64,000 nucleotides of DNA, taken from JAGLOK01 sp963675575. Its GTDB lineage: Bacteria; Bacillota; Clostridia; Christensenellales; UMGS416. Positions within the stretch are counted from its first letter, which is position 1; every line of letters begins with the position of its first letter. The notes under the pieces were generated by a model that was given only the letters and a program-made list of their open reading frames with translations, was not told where the DNA came from and searched no databases. Positions 25,442 through 35,156 of this stretch are shown piece after piece. The stretch is from assembly GCA_963675575.1 (NCBI GenBank), contig OY776378.1:1736001-1800000 (forward strand). Reading direction: 5' to 3'. Made by a program: the position numbers and the translations under genes.

Positions 25442-26038
25442 TTATTTGAAAAGTCCGCCCAGTATGCCAAGCAAGTCCATTCCTCCGTCGTCTTCATCAT
25501 CGCCATCATCCAAGAATGATGAAGCTATAGAAAGAAGGTTTCCGCCTCCACTGCTACTGCTTCCACCACCAAATAATCCGGACAGTGTAGATGTAAGCCC
25601 GGACAATCCACCTGCATCGAGGCCTTCCTCTTCTTTTTTATTGCCAAGAAAGTCAAGTATTACAGGTGCGAACTGTATAAGCAGTTTTGAAATCTGTCCT
25701 GTGTCAAGCCCCGTCTTTTTCGATATGCTCTTTGCTACGCTTTCGCTTTTGTCTCCGAATACATGGTCAATAATTTTCTCGCCATCCTTCAAGTCAACAT
25801 TCTTAAGAAGACCTGCAATATCGTCCAGGTTTGCACCTTTATGCTTGTCTAATGCACCAGACAACGCCTCTGCGCCCTTTGCGTCGTTGGTATTGCGGTT
25901 TAGCGCTTCCATTATGGCAGGAAGGCCAAGTGCCGCTGCTTTTCCAACCTTGCCCGTGTCTCCGCCTACTGATTTTGCGAGTTGCGCAAGAACATCTTTA
26001 TTTGCAAATTGTTTTGTTAGTGCTTCAAATGAAATCAT
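25442..26038 (-). CDS. DUF937-family protein
   Basis: A 198-residue protein with DUF937 features. VGGDTGKVGKAAALGLPAIM is followed by a helical repeat around LDDIAGLLKNVDLKDGEKII and FGDKSESVAKSISKKTGLDT. The C-terminal part is low-complexity Gly/Ser/Asp (GGGSSSSGGGN, DDGDDEDDGG), ending LLGILGGLFK. DUF937 is related to the YidB family; the function is unknown. RBS AAGGAGGG is strong. It stands alone between convergent and divergent lipoprotein/membrane genes. Confidence 0.85.
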   Translation of the reverse strand: MISFEALTKQFANKDVLAQLAKSVGGDTGKVGKAAALGLPAIMEALNRNTNDAKGAEALSGALDKHKGANLDDIAGLLKNVDLKDGEKIIDHVFGDKSESVAKSISKKTGLDTGQISKLLIQFAPVILDFLGNKKEEEGLDAGGLSGLTSTLSGLFGGGSSSSGGGNLLSIASSFLDDGDDEDDGGMDLLGILGGLFK

Positions 26039-26163
26039 ATTTCCCTCCTTATAAATATTTTTATTTGTTTTTAAATTATTGTTTTGTTAATAAATTTATC
26101 ATATATCTTTGCTTTTTTAATTGCAAATTATTTTATTGAAATTAACCTAAGAAAAAGACACGC

Positions 26164-26192
26164 TTGACATAAACTTACAGCGTCAGTAATAT
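26164..26192 (+). promoter_or_regulatory. Consensus promoter of lipoprotein gene 26224
   Basis: TTGACA (26164-26169), 17 bases and TAATAT (26187-26192), 31 bases before the ATG. It matches the TTGACATAA start of the promoter at 21089. Confidence 0.85.
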
Positions 26193-26223
26193 ATAGTCGA
26201 CATATAAATACAAGGAGATCATT

Positions 26224-27327
26224 ATGAGCGCACGCACCTTGGCCGCACTTGCGGCATCATTAATATTAATCTTTGCATTTACAGGCTGCCGGCCGACTGC
26301 TGACGGTCCAACAATAACCCCAGATTTAACGGCTTCTCCTTCACTTATTGATGTTGACAAGGCCGCTGAGTTTTCAGTGGCAGAGGAAACGCTTATACTC
26401 AACGAGGAAGGCAACTATCAGATACCAATCCCGGATTCATGGCTTAACAATGTTTCATATGAAATAGAAGGCACAAAGACCACCATCTATCACATAACGC
26501 AAGATGAAAATGAGATTGAGATAAATCCCGCGCTTCTTTTAATAGACATTGTGCCCGAAGGAGGAGAGGCAAACGGAGAGGTGTTTATGGATATTGCGGG
26601 GCTTGAATTTTACTACATCCCCCGCTTTGACATGCCCTATTCAGAAGGCTCGGCTGATGCTATAGAGTTTTCCGCAATGTATGAGGACGTGCCAACCGTC
26701 TTGCAGTCTTTTTGGCTGATAGACGACAGCGCATGGCAAAACGAGATAAATCCCCTAGTAGACTTCAGGACATTTTCAGTCAAAGATACTTACTTTGGTG
26801 ATATTTATATAGGTGAAGCCAAAGAGGATGTACTCTTAAAAGTCAGACAGCCGGACAGCACCGAGGAAATAGAATGGGCGGCCACAGGCGAAACCCGCGA
26901 TATAAACCAGTTTCCTTTCGGTCAGCTGGTATTTGTAGATGGCACGCTTGTTGTGGCGCAGATAACCGACACAACATATGTAGGTCCGCGCGGCATAACT
27001 GTCGGCATGAGCCTTGATGATGTTATCGCTATGTTTATCTCTGGCACCGAATATTCTGACGACCAGATGACAATTTTCTATCGCCAAAACGCTGGCGGCG
27101 ACACGGCGTTTATAGTGCCCCCCTGCGCTGTATTATATAAAAGCGGCGATACGCAAACGCTGGCATTTTCCGTATTCACTGAAAACAGCGGTGCGGATGA
27201 AATGACGCTTGAAGAGCTTAGCGGCGGTGAGTACATGTTCATGGAGCAATATGACCTTGTCTGCGAGTTTGACGCGGACGGTGTGATGACAAGCTACGCT
27301 GTGCGAGTGGGTACGCCGTCGGAGTAG
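26224..27327 (+). CDS. Secreted lipoprotein, two-domain paralogue of gene 21162
   Basis: A 367-residue protein. The signal peptide ends in the lipobox FTGC (Cys at about 22). Residues about 55-165 are homologous to the globular domain of the protein at 21162-21815 (NEEGNYQIPIPDSW; YSEGSADAIEFSAMYEDVP). Residues about 185-365 form a second unrelated domain (YFGDIYIGEAKEDVLLKVRQ; GPRGITVGMSLDDVIAMF) whose repeated G-ITVGMSLDDV shape resembles small secreted periplasmic-type repeats. There is no enzymatic motif. It is probably anchored on the outer face of the membrane. RBS AAGGAGATC is strong. A family B element and a terminator follow the stop directly. Confidence 0.85.
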   Translation: MSARTLAALAASLILIFAFTGCRPTADGPTITPDLTASPSLIDVDKAAEFSVAEETLILNEEGNYQIPIPDSWLNNVSYEIEGTKTTIYHITQDENEIEINPALLLIDIVPEGGEANGEVFMDIAGLEFYYIPRFDMPYSEGSADAIEFSAMYEDVPTVLQSFWLIDDSAWQNEINPLVDFRTFSVKDTYFGDIYIGEAKEDVLLKVRQPDSTEEIEWAATGETRDINQFPFGQLVFVDGTLVVAQITDTTYVGPRGITVGMSLDDVIAMFISGTEYSDDQMTIFYRQNAGGDTAFIVPPCAVLYKSGDTQTLAFSVFTENSGADEMTLEELSGGEYMFMEQYDLVCEFDADGVMTSYAVRVGTPSE

Positions 27328-27448
27328 CGCAAAGCTTACGCTTTGCTTTCGTCTTCGAAGCTATTGCTTCTTGACGATTGTCTTACGATTAATCAAAAAT
27401 TCGGAGCAAAGCTCCTCATGCTTTTTGACAAATCGCGCTTTGTACGAG
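27328..27448 (+). repeat. Dispersed 3'-UTR structured element, family B copy 1
   Basis: Begins right after the stop codon. It holds a GCAAAGC/GCTTTGC hairpin, a second hairpin around GAAGC/GCTTC, a conserved GTCTTACGATT and then a long stem. In that stem CGATT and TCAAAAA pair with TTTTTGA and AATCG around the conserved core TTCGGAGC-AAA-GCTCCTCATGC. Copies 2 and 3 lie at 45665-45778 and 46595-46712. Confidence 0.75.
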
Positions 27449-27465
27449 AATTAATAATTATATAA

Positions 27466-27495
27466 TAAAAGCTCGGATTGAATCCGAGCTTTTTG
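27466..27495 (+). terminator. Terminator after lipoprotein gene 26224
   Basis: AAAAGCTCGGATT pairs with AATCCGAGCTTTT, followed by T. Confidence 0.9.
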
Positions 27496-27735
27496 CTTTA
27501 CTATGTGGTTTATATGATGTGTCCTTCGGGACCGGGGTTTGCTTTGCTGTGCGGTTTAAAATTTTTTTATAATATCTTTTCGGCACATGTACGGAAAAGT
27601 TTTCATACCGTTCGTCCTAAACATTTTACATCGCTTTTATAAATCGGTAAAAAGAGATTAATTGATTATAGCTTCAGCGAGTGTTAAAATCTTTTTGTAA
27701 AGTCGTATTAATCCTTTTAGTAACGGAGGAAAACT

Positions 27736-30153
27736 ATGGATAAAAACATAAAAGACAAGGGCAGAAAAAAGCACGTTACTTCCGGCGGCGGCAGTGTTAA
27801 TAAGCGCGGCAAAGCAAGCACCTCCGGTCCTGTGGGCAGCTCTTCCGGGTATTCGGAAAGAAAGAAAAGCCAAAAGCCGTCTCAAACGCCCTCTTTCACC
27901 CAGAGCTCAGGCTCCAGCGGAAGTAATTTGTCCTCGCTGTTTTCTTCCCAGCAAAGTTCTTCAGGCTCAGCTAAGCGCAAACCGCTGACCTTTGGACGCA
28001 TCATCTTCTATATAATAATAGCGGTAGTGATATTTTTCGCGATAAAATGGTTGCTCGGCTCCATGGGCGAAGGGCTTTTGCCCCAAACTTCGCAGCAAAA
28101 TCTTTCAGAAACATATATGCAAAGCGAATCCGGCACAGAGGTTACAAGCAATGCTGTTTTAGATACCTCGGTATCTTACAAAGCGCGCGCCAAACGCACG
28201 GCCATACTTGGCGGCGGACGCGACGAAATCACAATCATGGTTTATATGTGCGGCTCCGACCTTGAAACACAAAGCTCCTTGGCGACAAAAGACCTGAATG
28301 AGATGCTTGCCGCAAACATATCCGATAAAGTTAATATCATAGTGGAAACAGGCGGCACTAAGCGGTGGAACAACAACACCATCTCATCCAAATATAATCA
28401 GCGCTATCAGGTGTCAGCCGATGGGCTCACAACTCTGGAAAGCAATCTGGGCAAAAAGAACATGACCGACCCCGACACTCTTTCAGACTTCATTAAATAT
28501 AGCAAAAAAACCTTCCCTGCAGACCGCTACGCGCTAATATTGTGGGACCACGGCGCAGGTTCGGCGCAAGGATACGGTTACGATGAATTTTTCCCGGGAG
28601 ACAGCATGAAACTGGGAGAAATAAACGAGGCGCTAGCAAACGCTAAATGTGTTTTTGACTTCATAGGATTTGACGCGTGTTTGATGGCGACGTTTGAAAC
28701 CGCGCTGGTTCTCGAGCGCTATTCGGACTATCTTATTGCGTCCGAGGAAACCGAACCCGGCATTGGTTGGTACTACACCGACTGGATAAGCGAGCTTTCA
28801 AGCAACACTTCGATGCCCACCATCAGTATCGGGAAAAATATAATAGACGATTTTATATTAAAGTGCGCAGACGATAACCCCCGCGACAAGACAACTCTTT
28901 CAATCATAGACTTAGCCGAGCTTAAGGGAACTGTCCCCGGGGCATTCAAGGCTTTTGCTGAAACAACAAACATAATGCTTCAAAGCGATGAATATAAATC
29001 CGTAGCCGAAGCCAGAAACGGTGCGCGGGAGTTTGGCGGAGCTGCGAGGCTCGACCAAATCGATCTTATTCACCTCGCTCAAAATATCGGATCAAAGGAA
29101 GCCAATGACTTAATTGCGGCACTTGCGGATGCCATAAAATACAACCGCACTTCCCCCTACATTACAAACGCCAACGGAATATCTATCTACTTCCCGTATG
29201 ATAAGCTATCCAGCGTTGGAAGCGTTATAAATACATATAAAGAAATAGGCATGGACGAAGAATATACCGGCTGCATAAAAAGCTTCGCCAATTTGGAAGC
29301 AGGCGGTCAGATAATTACAAGCGGACAAGATAGTCCGATTTCTTCCCTATTCGGACAGTTTACCGGCGGCGGTTCAGGTCTGGTGTCAAATCTGCTTGGC
29401 CAGTTTATAGGCGGCGGAGACTTTTCATCCATTACAGGCGGCGGCGAAAACGAATCCGACTGGGTAGACACAAATCAGCTTGAATCTACCACCGGATACT
29501 ATGAGCAAAACTATCTCGACGCGCAAAGCATGACACCCACCGAGAAAAACGGTGGCTATGTATTAAGCCTTACAGATAGCGAGTGGGACTTGGTGCAGTC
29601 GCTCAACCTCAACATATTCTTAGACGACGGAGAAGGTTACATCGACTTGGGTTTGGACAACGTATATGAGTTTGACAACGACGGCGATTTAATCCTAGAT
29701 TATGACGGAACGTGGCTTGCCGTAAACGAGCAAGTAGTAAGCTACTACTTTATTTCCGAATACGACACAGCCACAGGCTACGTCATAAACGGACGAATCC
29801 CCGCCATGCTTAACGGTCAGCTGGTCGACCTTATCGTGGTGTTTGACGAAAACAGACCTTATGGTGAGATATTAGGCGCGCGCATAGTATACCAAGGCGA
29901 AACGGATACTGTGGCGAAGGGGTTGCTTGAGATTTCCGGTGGCGACACTTTGGACTTTCTGTGCGATTTTTACTCCTATGACGAAGTATATATGGCAAGC
30001 TACTATCTGGGTGAACAAATGGTGGTGACAGGTCCGCTTACCATAAGCAACGTGTCGGTGGGCGATGCCGAAAGCAAGGTGACATACAAATTAACCGATA
30101 TGTACAACAACACATACTGGACTCAAGCGCTAAGCTATCGAGGAGATCGTTGA
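27736..30153 (+). CDS. Clostripain-family (C11) cysteine peptidase, membrane-anchored
   Basis: An 805-residue protein. Residues 1-85 are a basic, Ser/Gly-rich low-complexity tail, followed by one membrane helix (about 92-112), so the rest lies outside. The C11 peptidase domain (about 155-520) has the catalytic His in ALILWDHGAGS and the catalytic Cys in FIGFDACLMATFET. These enzymes cut after Arg or Lys and are often self-activated. Residues 520-560 are Gly-rich. A C-terminal domain (about 575-805, with VYEFDNDGDLILDYDGTWLA) may bind calcium or the substrate. The start follows GGAGGA. It overlaps nothing; the small membrane gene downstream starts 23 bases later and may be co-transcribed. Confidence 0.9.
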   Translation: MDKNIKDKGRKKHVTSGGGSVNKRGKASTSGPVGSSSGYSERKKSQKPSQTPSFTQSSGSSGSNLSSLFSSQQSSSGSAKRKPLTFGRIIFYIIIAVVIFFAIKWLLGSMGEGLLPQTSQQNLSETYMQSESGTEVTSNAVLDTSVSYKARAKRTAILGGGRDEITIMVYMCGSDLETQSSLATKDLNEMLAANISDKVNIIVETGGTKRWNNNTISSKYNQRYQVSADGLTTLESNLGKKNMTDPDTLSDFIKYSKKTFPADRYALILWDHGAGSAQGYGYDEFFPGDSMKLGEINEALANAKCVFDFIGFDACLMATFETALVLERYSDYLIASEETEPGIGWYYTDWISELSSNTSMPTISIGKNIIDDFILKCADDNPRDKTTLSIIDLAELKGTVPGAFKAFAETTNIMLQSDEYKSVAEARNGAREFGGAARLDQIDLIHLAQNIGSKEANDLIAALADAIKYNRTSPYITNANGISIYFPYDKLSSVGSVINTYKEIGMDEEYTGCIKSFANLEAGGQIITSGQDSPISSLFGQFTGGGSGLVSNLLGQFIGGGDFSSITGGGENESDWVDTNQLESTTGYYEQNYLDAQSMTPTEKNGGYVLSLTDSEWDLVQSLNLNIFLDDGEGYIDLGLDNVYEFDNDGDLILDYDGTWLAVNEQVVSYYFISEYDTATGYVINGRIPAMLNGQLVDLIVVFDENRPYGEILGARIVYQGETDTVAKGLLEISGGDTLDFLCDFYSYDEVYMASYYLGEQMVVTGPLTISNVSVGDAESKVTYKLTDMYNNTYWTQALSYRGDR

Positions 30154-30175
30154 TTTCAAAAGGAGAAATATTGAT

Positions 30176-30598
30176 ATGAAACAAACTGACCAAAAAATTA
30201 AATATATTGAGCTTGTACAAAGTGTAATAGTGCGGTTTTCAAATAATGGATTTATTCTCAAAGGATGGGCTACATCTTTGGTTTTAGGTTTTTTTGTTTT
30301 CATACCAAAAGGAGAAATGTTTTCACCCGTACTATTAGTATTTTCATATATTCCTGTTGTGACTTTTTGGCTGTTTGATGCTTTCCAATTGCAATACGAA
30401 CGCAAATATCGAAAACTTTACGATAGTGTAATCAAACTTAAAGAAGAAGATAAAATTACATTTGATTTAGATGTAAAAGAAAAGTATAGAGATGTCGGGT
30501 ATTTCCAATGCTTTTCGTCAAAAACCCTGATGTTTTATCCAATAATAATTATATTAATAAACTTAATCATAATTTTATGTTGTTTAAATGTGCAGTAA
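30176..30598 (+). CDS. Conserved small membrane protein, function unknown
   Basis: A 140-residue protein with helices at about 30-48 and 52-70 and a third at about 112-135. Between them is a charged cytoplasmic loop (FQLQYERKYRKLYDSVIKLK). The layout resembles small two- or three-helix proteins found near defence or mobile genes, such as SLATT-like proteins, but I cannot assign it. The start has AAAGGAGAA ten bases upstream, and it lies 23 bases after the C11 peptidase, suggesting co-transcription. It is more AT-rich than the peptidase gene. Confidence 0.7.
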   Translation: MKQTDQKIKYIELVQSVIVRFSNNGFILKGWATSLVLGFFVFIPKGEMFSPVLLVFSYIPVVTFWLFDAFQLQYERKYRKLYDSVIKLKEEDKITFDLDVKEKYRDVGYFQCFSSKTLMFYPIIIILINLIIILCCLNVQ

Positions 30599-30644
30599 AT
30601 TCTAAAAAATTTATAATACAATAAAATAAATGGAGGTAATCTAT

Positions 30645-31028
30645 ATGTCACTAATCAAAGAATTTAAGGCTTTCATCACCAAAGGCAACGTATTGGATCT
30701 CGCTGTCGGCGTCATCATAGCAGGCGCTTTTGGCAAGATTATTTCTTCTCTTGTGGCCAACATCATAATGCCTCTTATCGGAGTGATTTTGGGAGGGACT
30801 GATTTAACGGGACTCAGCGCCAATATAGGCGACGCGACCATTTCCTATGGGCTATTCATTCAAGCCCTGATAGACTTCCTGATAATCGCTCTGTGCATAT
30901 TCCTGTTTATAAAGCTTCTTGCCAGTATAAAAAACAAAAAAACGAAAGAAACTGCCGCTCCTCCTGCGCCGAGCAAAGAAGAACTGCTGCTTACGGAAAT
31001 CCGCGATTTGCTGAAAGAAAAGAGTTAA
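30645..31028 (+). CDS. mscL: Large-conductance mechanosensitive channel MscL
   Basis: A 127-residue channel that opens under membrane tension to release solutes on osmotic downshock. KEFKAFITKGNVLDLAVGVI is the conserved N-terminal and first-helix region, AFGKIISSLVANIIMPLIG follows it, and the second helix is at about 70-92. The C-terminal helix EELLLTEIRDLLKEK is the pentamer-bundling segment. The start is ATG 30645 after GGAGGT; an upstream in-frame ATG at 30630 overlaps the ribosome site. A strong terminator follows. A MscS-type channel is also present at 39413. Confidence 0.97.
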   Translation: MSLIKEFKAFITKGNVLDLAVGVIIAGAFGKIISSLVANIIMPLIGVILGGTDLTGLSANIGDATISYGLFIQALIDFLIIALCIFLFIKLLASIKNKKTKETAAPPAPSKEELLLTEIRDLLKEKS

Positions 31029-31079
31029 GCGGATAATAGCTTTGATAGCTATAAAGCGGTCGTAATAAAATACATACTA

Positions 31080-31113
31080 AAACCCCCAAATTAATTCGGG
31101 GGATTTGTTTTAG
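31080..31113 (+). terminator. Terminator of mscL
   Basis: CCCCC and GGGGG enclose an AT loop, followed by a T-rich tract, about 55 bases after the stop. Confidence 0.85.
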
Positions 31114-31157
31114 CTTTTAACAATATAATATTTCATATTTGATTTAAGAGTTTACTA

Positions 31158-31661
31158 CTAAGTAATATCGAATTTCCCTTTATAATATAAACCCATCTCT
31201 TCTTCCAGCTGCTTTGTTTTTTCAACGAATATCTCGCTATAAGGGAAATCCTCGTTGTCTACTAAACTTATCTTATAATACTCGCCCGCTTTTCTTTCCT
31301 GAGTCATTTTCTGTTTTGTAATCTCTATACCCGATACGTCCTTCCAATCTAAACTATAAATATCTTTATTTATATGCACCAATAATCCGAACGCATCAAC
31401 ATCCACCCTTTTTTTCTTTAAAGAATGAGCCAAAAACAACAGACCGACTACCTCAGACATCACCCAAACAACCATAACTATAGTCAACAAGCGATTCTGT
31501 TGAGCATATTGAGATATACTCATAAAATATGAAATCAGACCTACCGCCATAATATTACTGAAAAGCGCGATTGTAGCTATCATAGTAAACGCTTTTTTCC
31601 ACGAAATGATTGTGACCGAAACTTTCTCCGCTTGACCAACGCTATTATTCATGTGTCTCAC
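31158..31661 (-). CDS. Two-helix membrane protein with PH-like C-terminal domain
   Basis: A 167-residue protein with helices at about 25-47 and 60-78, then a beta-rich soluble domain (85-167) containing YSLDWKDVSGIEITK. The plan and the SLDW/SLSWxxVxxI motif match the protein at 14278-14712, so they are probably distant paralogues. No enzyme motif is visible. A second ATG four codons in is an equally good start. It is convergent with mscL and divergent from the second SulP gene. Confidence 0.7.
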   Translation of the reverse strand: MRHMNNSVGQAEKVSVTIISWKKAFTMIATIALFSNIMAVGLISYFMSISQYAQQNRLLTIVMVVWVMSEVVGLLFLAHSLKKKRVDVDAFGLLVHINKDIYSLDWKDVSGIEITKQKMTQERKAGEYYKISLVDNEDFPYSEIFVEKTKQLEEEMGLYYKGKFDIT

Positions 31662-31910
31662 CTTCTAAGAAATTATTATTTTCTCATGCTAGCATATTAT
31701 GTAATATGATTCAATAATTTTCAATTATCTTAATTTACCCATAGTCCTTATAAGCGATATGGTTTAATGCGCACAGTAAAAAACCGAATTTTTTATACTC
31801 AAATACCGTATTAACATAATATCGTTGAAAGGTCCCCTTTTACATGGTACTATAGGCGGACGCAAAAACGCTTGTCGAATATTTGCGCCTAAAGATAAAG
31901 GAGATTTAGA

Positions 31911-33371
31911 TTGAAATTAAAGAAATTAAAAGAAGAATGGTTTAGCAACATTAAAGGTGACATCTTAGCGGGCATGACAGTAGCGTTAGCCCTCATCCCG
32001 GAGGCGATTTCTTTCGCCATTATTTGCGGGGTCGATCCCATGGTCGGGCTTTACGCGTCATTTTGTATCGCGATAATAACGTCCATATTCGGCGGACGAA
32101 AAGCGATGATATCGGCGGCGACAGGCGCAATGGCGCTCGTCATGGTTACGCTGGTAAAATCCCACGGAGTCGAATATATGTTTGCCGCCACCATCCTCAC
32201 AGGCGTGTTGCAGTTTATATTAGGCAAACTAAAAGTCGGAAAGCTAATCGACTTCGTTTCACAACCCGTTATTTTAGGATTTGTAAATGCGTTGGCAGTG
32301 TTAATTTTCATGGCTCAACTTCCCCACTTTGTGGGCGAATCATGGGTAATGTATGCGATGGTGGCAGGAACGCTCGCTATAATATATCTATTTCCCAAGC
32401 TCACAAAGGCTGTACCATCACCACTTATCGCTATAGTTGTAGTAACAATTTTAGCGGTAGTTTTAAAAACTGACGTAAGGACTGTCGGAGACATGGGCAA
32501 CATCACCCGCTCGCTTCCGATATTCCATCTGCCGAAAATTCCTCTTACATTTGAAACATTGAAAATAATATTCCCCTACGCTGTGACGCTTTCAATCGTC
32601 GGCATCATGGAGTCATTGCTTACGGCAAAGATTGTAGACGACATGACCGACTCCAAAAGCGACAAGAGCCGTGAAGTGACAGGACAGGGAATCGCGAATG
32701 TCGTTACCGGATTTTTCGGCGGCATGGCAGGCTGCGCAATGATAGGACAATCAGTAATCAATGTGAAGTCCGGCGGCAGGACGAGGCTTTCCACCTTTAT
32801 CGCGGGAGCGTTCTTGCTGTTTTTAATTATATGTTTGGGAGACGTTGTGAAAATCATTCCGATGGCGGCGTTGGTCGGCGTTATGATTATGGTTTCCATC
32901 TCCACCTTTGAGTGGGAATCCCTCAAGGAAATACGCAGCATGCCGGCAAGCTGCGCAATAGTCATGCTGGCTACTATGGGCGTGGTTATTGCTACTCACA
33001 ATCTTGCGCTCGGCGTTTTGGCGGGTGTCGTGATTAGCGCCGTTGTTTTCGCTTGGAAGATGACTCACGTCAAAACAAAAGTACATATCGATGAATCGGA
33101 CGAAGATATAAACAAAGTTTACAAAGTATATGGACCGCTGTTTTTCGCCTCCACAACGAAATTTATCGATCAATTCCACTACGCAGATGACCCCGAAAAT
33201 GTCATCATTGACTTTAAACGGTCTCATGTCTGGGATCACTCCGCTGTTGTCGCCATCACCAAAGTAAAAGAAAAATATCTGGTTCTCGGCAAGAAGGTAA
33301 CGATTATCGCCCTCAACGAAGAAAGCGAATCGCTCCTTACAAGGTCGGATTCGGCGATATTGGATAAGTAG
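31911..33371 (+). CDS. SulP-family anion transporter with STAS domain
   Basis: A complete 486-residue SulP transporter starting at TTG after AAAGGAGAT. The transport core (about 10-385) shows ALALIPEAISFAIICGVDPM, AATGAMALVMVTLV and FFGGMAGCAMIGQSVINVKS. The STAS domain (about 400-486) includes YGPLFFASTTKF and VIIDFKRSHVWDHSAVVAIT. It is the intact relative of the split gene at 22168. The anion is unknown (sulfate, bicarbonate or a dicarboxylate). Its last 57 bases (33315-33371) are repeated almost exactly at 35360-35416, beyond the AIPR gene, so an insertion seems to have happened at its 3' end. Confidence 0.93.
   Translation: MKLKKLKEEWFSNIKGDILAGMTVALALIPEAISFAIICGVDPMVGLYASFCIAIITSIFGGRKAMISAATGAMALVMVTLVKSHGVEYMFAATILTGVLQFILGKLKVGKLIDFVSQPVILGFVNALAVLIFMAQLPHFVGESWVMYAMVAGTLAIIYLFPKLTKAVPSPLIAIVVVTILAVVLKTDVRTVGDMGNITRSLPIFHLPKIPLTFETLKIIFPYAVTLSIVGIMESLLTAKIVDDMTDSKSDKSREVTGQGIANVVTGFFGGMAGCAMIGQSVINVKSGGRTRLSTFIAGAFLLFLIICLGDVVKIIPMAALVGVMIMVSISTFEWESLKEIRSMPASCAIVMLATMGVVIATHNLALGVLAGVVISAVVFAWKMTHVKTKVHIDESDEDINKVYKVYGPLFFASTTKFIDQFHYADDPENVIIDFKRSHVWDHSAVVAITKVKEKYLVLGKKVTIIALNEESESLLTRSDSAILDK
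33315..33371 (+). repeat. Left 57-bp direct repeat, 3' end of SulP gene
   Basis: 54 of 57 bases match 35360-35416. Both copies read in frame through NEESESL...DSAILDK and the TAG stop. Confidence 0.9.
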
Positions 33372-33392
33372 AAACTATTAGGTTAAATATAA

Positions 33393-33422
33393 AAGGCTGT
33401 GCCAAAAAAATGGTGCGGCCTT
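33393..33422 (+). terminator. Terminator between SulP and AIPR genes
   Basis: AAGGC-GCCA and TGG-GCGGCCTT pair around an A-rich loop between convergent genes. Confidence 0.65.
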
Positions 33423-33455
33423 ATTTGTTTTTACAACTTTATATTTACTTTAAAA

Positions 33456-35156
33456 TCATAGAGGTATCCCCACATCGTCAACCATATTCTCAATAGAATT
33501 GTTAAACATTTCCTGTATCATCTCAAAAGAACCTCGCACCTCGTTATGTAATTTTTCAATATTTTCTTTTGATTTAAAGAAATTCTTATATATAAAATCA
33601 TGTCCCCAATTAGTTTGCAATTCACGTATCTCTTTATTTAATCCTCTAATAAGCATTGATAGTATAGATTCAAACGCCTTATTCCATTTTTCAATACTAG
33701 ACATATATTTTTCTTCATCTCTAAGCAGTATTTTCAATTTTTCACTACTATTTATAACATCAAACATAACCATTATCAAAAAATGTTGTGCAAGACCATA
33801 ATCAGCAACCCCTTTGTCTTCAATCTTATCAAGTATAGTTTTCAACACACAGTGTGATTTAAAATACATAGTAATTTTTAAAGCATCTATGTTTTTATTA
33901 AATATTTCATTATATTTCGAGTCAAACAGTGACGCTTTTAAATGTATATTATAAGATCTTTCAAAATAACATGATTCGATAAGTTGTGCTGCATAATCAC
34001 TCAAAATCAGATCGTTACCCTCGGGTATTACTTTGCCACGTTTTGCAGAATACGAAATCTTTAAATCGTATTTTTTATTTAGTTCTTCAAACTGCCTCGT
34101 TAATCTATTCTGTATCTTATCTTTAGCTCGTAAATCTTTCATAGAAATTGAATTTTGATTATTATTATATCGAGAAATGAGATCAATTAGCTCATTACTT
34201 TCGCCAACTTGGGTAACACGTAATATAACTCTAATATTATCATTCAAATTATCGCTCTCTTTATAAAAAGCTAATATTGATTGCGCACCATTTACAATTG
34301 AATAATTTTTTGCTACTAATTCCTTGCTGTTTTTATTATAATCAAACGATTCACATACCATTGATATCCCATTATGGAACAATATGAAGTTCTTATTTTC
34401 TTTATCATTGTTAATAGTGTTTTTAATTGCCCTATTTACACGTGTATTCCCTAATCCATACCTAACATTTTTGCTAAATAATGTTAAGTCATCAATGCCT
34501 TTTAACTCAAGTAATTCTTTTGCCTTTATTGGTACCATTAGTGTTTTTAGACCATTCTCCAAATTCATTTCTATAACGTTTTCTTTGCCTATATCTCTAA
34601 AGGTATGATTATCAATAACTAATGGATCATCTTTAATTAGATGATAATGTTTCATTAAAGACTCAATATCCCAAACAAAAATTTCTTTTTCTACTGATAA
34701 AAACTCTTCTGTGTCACTATTTATAATTGCATTTGAAACAAAATGGTATTCTACATTATAATCATCTACTATTTCATCTATCTTCAACTCGCTTAATAAT
34801 GATTTAAGTTCTTCATTTATAGCTGACGATTTCAAATTTTCAACAGCTTCTTTTGTTTGAAACCAACTTTTAACTCCAGCAAAATCTCTTAAAACTCTAT
34901 CGCCTATATACCTATCATTGTTCTCTTTATATTTTGATTGAAATACAAAAATTATTTCCTCTAAAGTATCAACATGAATTCCATCAATACCTTTATCTTT
35001 TTTCCCATCACAAATCACTGATGTCGCATTATCAGGGTCTAAATCAAATACATTAACTAATAACCAGTGCAATAAACTAGTGCTCTCATTTCTTGTACCA
35101 CTAACATTTTTAACTATCTCATTTCTTAGATAATCTTGAAATTCAGCATCTTTCAT
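33456..35156 (-). CDS. AIPR-family abortive-infection phage-resistance protein
   Basis: A 566-residue defence protein. The N-terminal part has a Mrr/PD-(D/E)xK-like nuclease pattern (KDKGIDGIHVDTLEEII, then FVFQSKYKE). The AIPR core is in the middle: LFSKNVRYGLGNTRVNRAIK, ENKNFILFHNGISMVCESF and IVNGAQSILAFY. The C-terminal helical part has no clear motif. AIPR proteins are linked to abortive infection, sensing phage and damaging nucleic acid to stop spread; the exact trigger is not known. An ATG four codons earlier (35168) is possible, but 35156 has GGGGGA at good spacing. The gene is clearly more AT-rich than its neighbours and sits between repeats of the SulP 3' end, so it is very likely acquired. 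Confidence 0.88.
   Translation of the reverse strand: MKDAEFQDYLRNEIVKNVSGTRNESTSLLHWLLVNVFDLDPDNATSVICDGKKDKGIDGIHVDTLEEIIFVFQSKYKENNDRYIGDRVLRDFAGVKSWFQTKEAVENLKSSAINEELKSLLSELKIDEIVDDYNVEYHFVSNAIINSDTEEFLSVEKEIFVWDIESLMKHYHLIKDDPLVIDNHTFRDIGKENVIEMNLENGLKTLMVPIKAKELLELKGIDDLTLFSKNVRYGLGNTRVNRAIKNTINNDKENKNFILFHNGISMVCESFDYNKNSKELVAKNYSIVNGAQSILAFYKESDNLNDNIRVILRVTQVGESNELIDLISRYNNNQNSISMKDLRAKDKIQNRLTRQFEELNKKYDLKISYSAKRGKVIPEGNDLILSDYAAQLIESCYFERSYNIHLKASLFDSKYNEIFNKNIDALKITMYFKSHCVLKTILDKIEDKGVADYGLAQHFLIMVMFDVINSSEKLKILLRDEEKYMSSIEKWNKAFESILSMLIRGLNKEIRELQTNWGHDFIYKNFFKSKENIEKLHNEVRGSFEMIQEMFNNSIENMVDDVGIPL

Noticed and set aside
25422..26054. A 210-codon plus-strand frame opposite the DUF937 gene
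   Set aside because: A Pro/Ser-rich antisense product of the Gly/Ser/Asp-rich DUF937 gene, which has a strong ribosome site.
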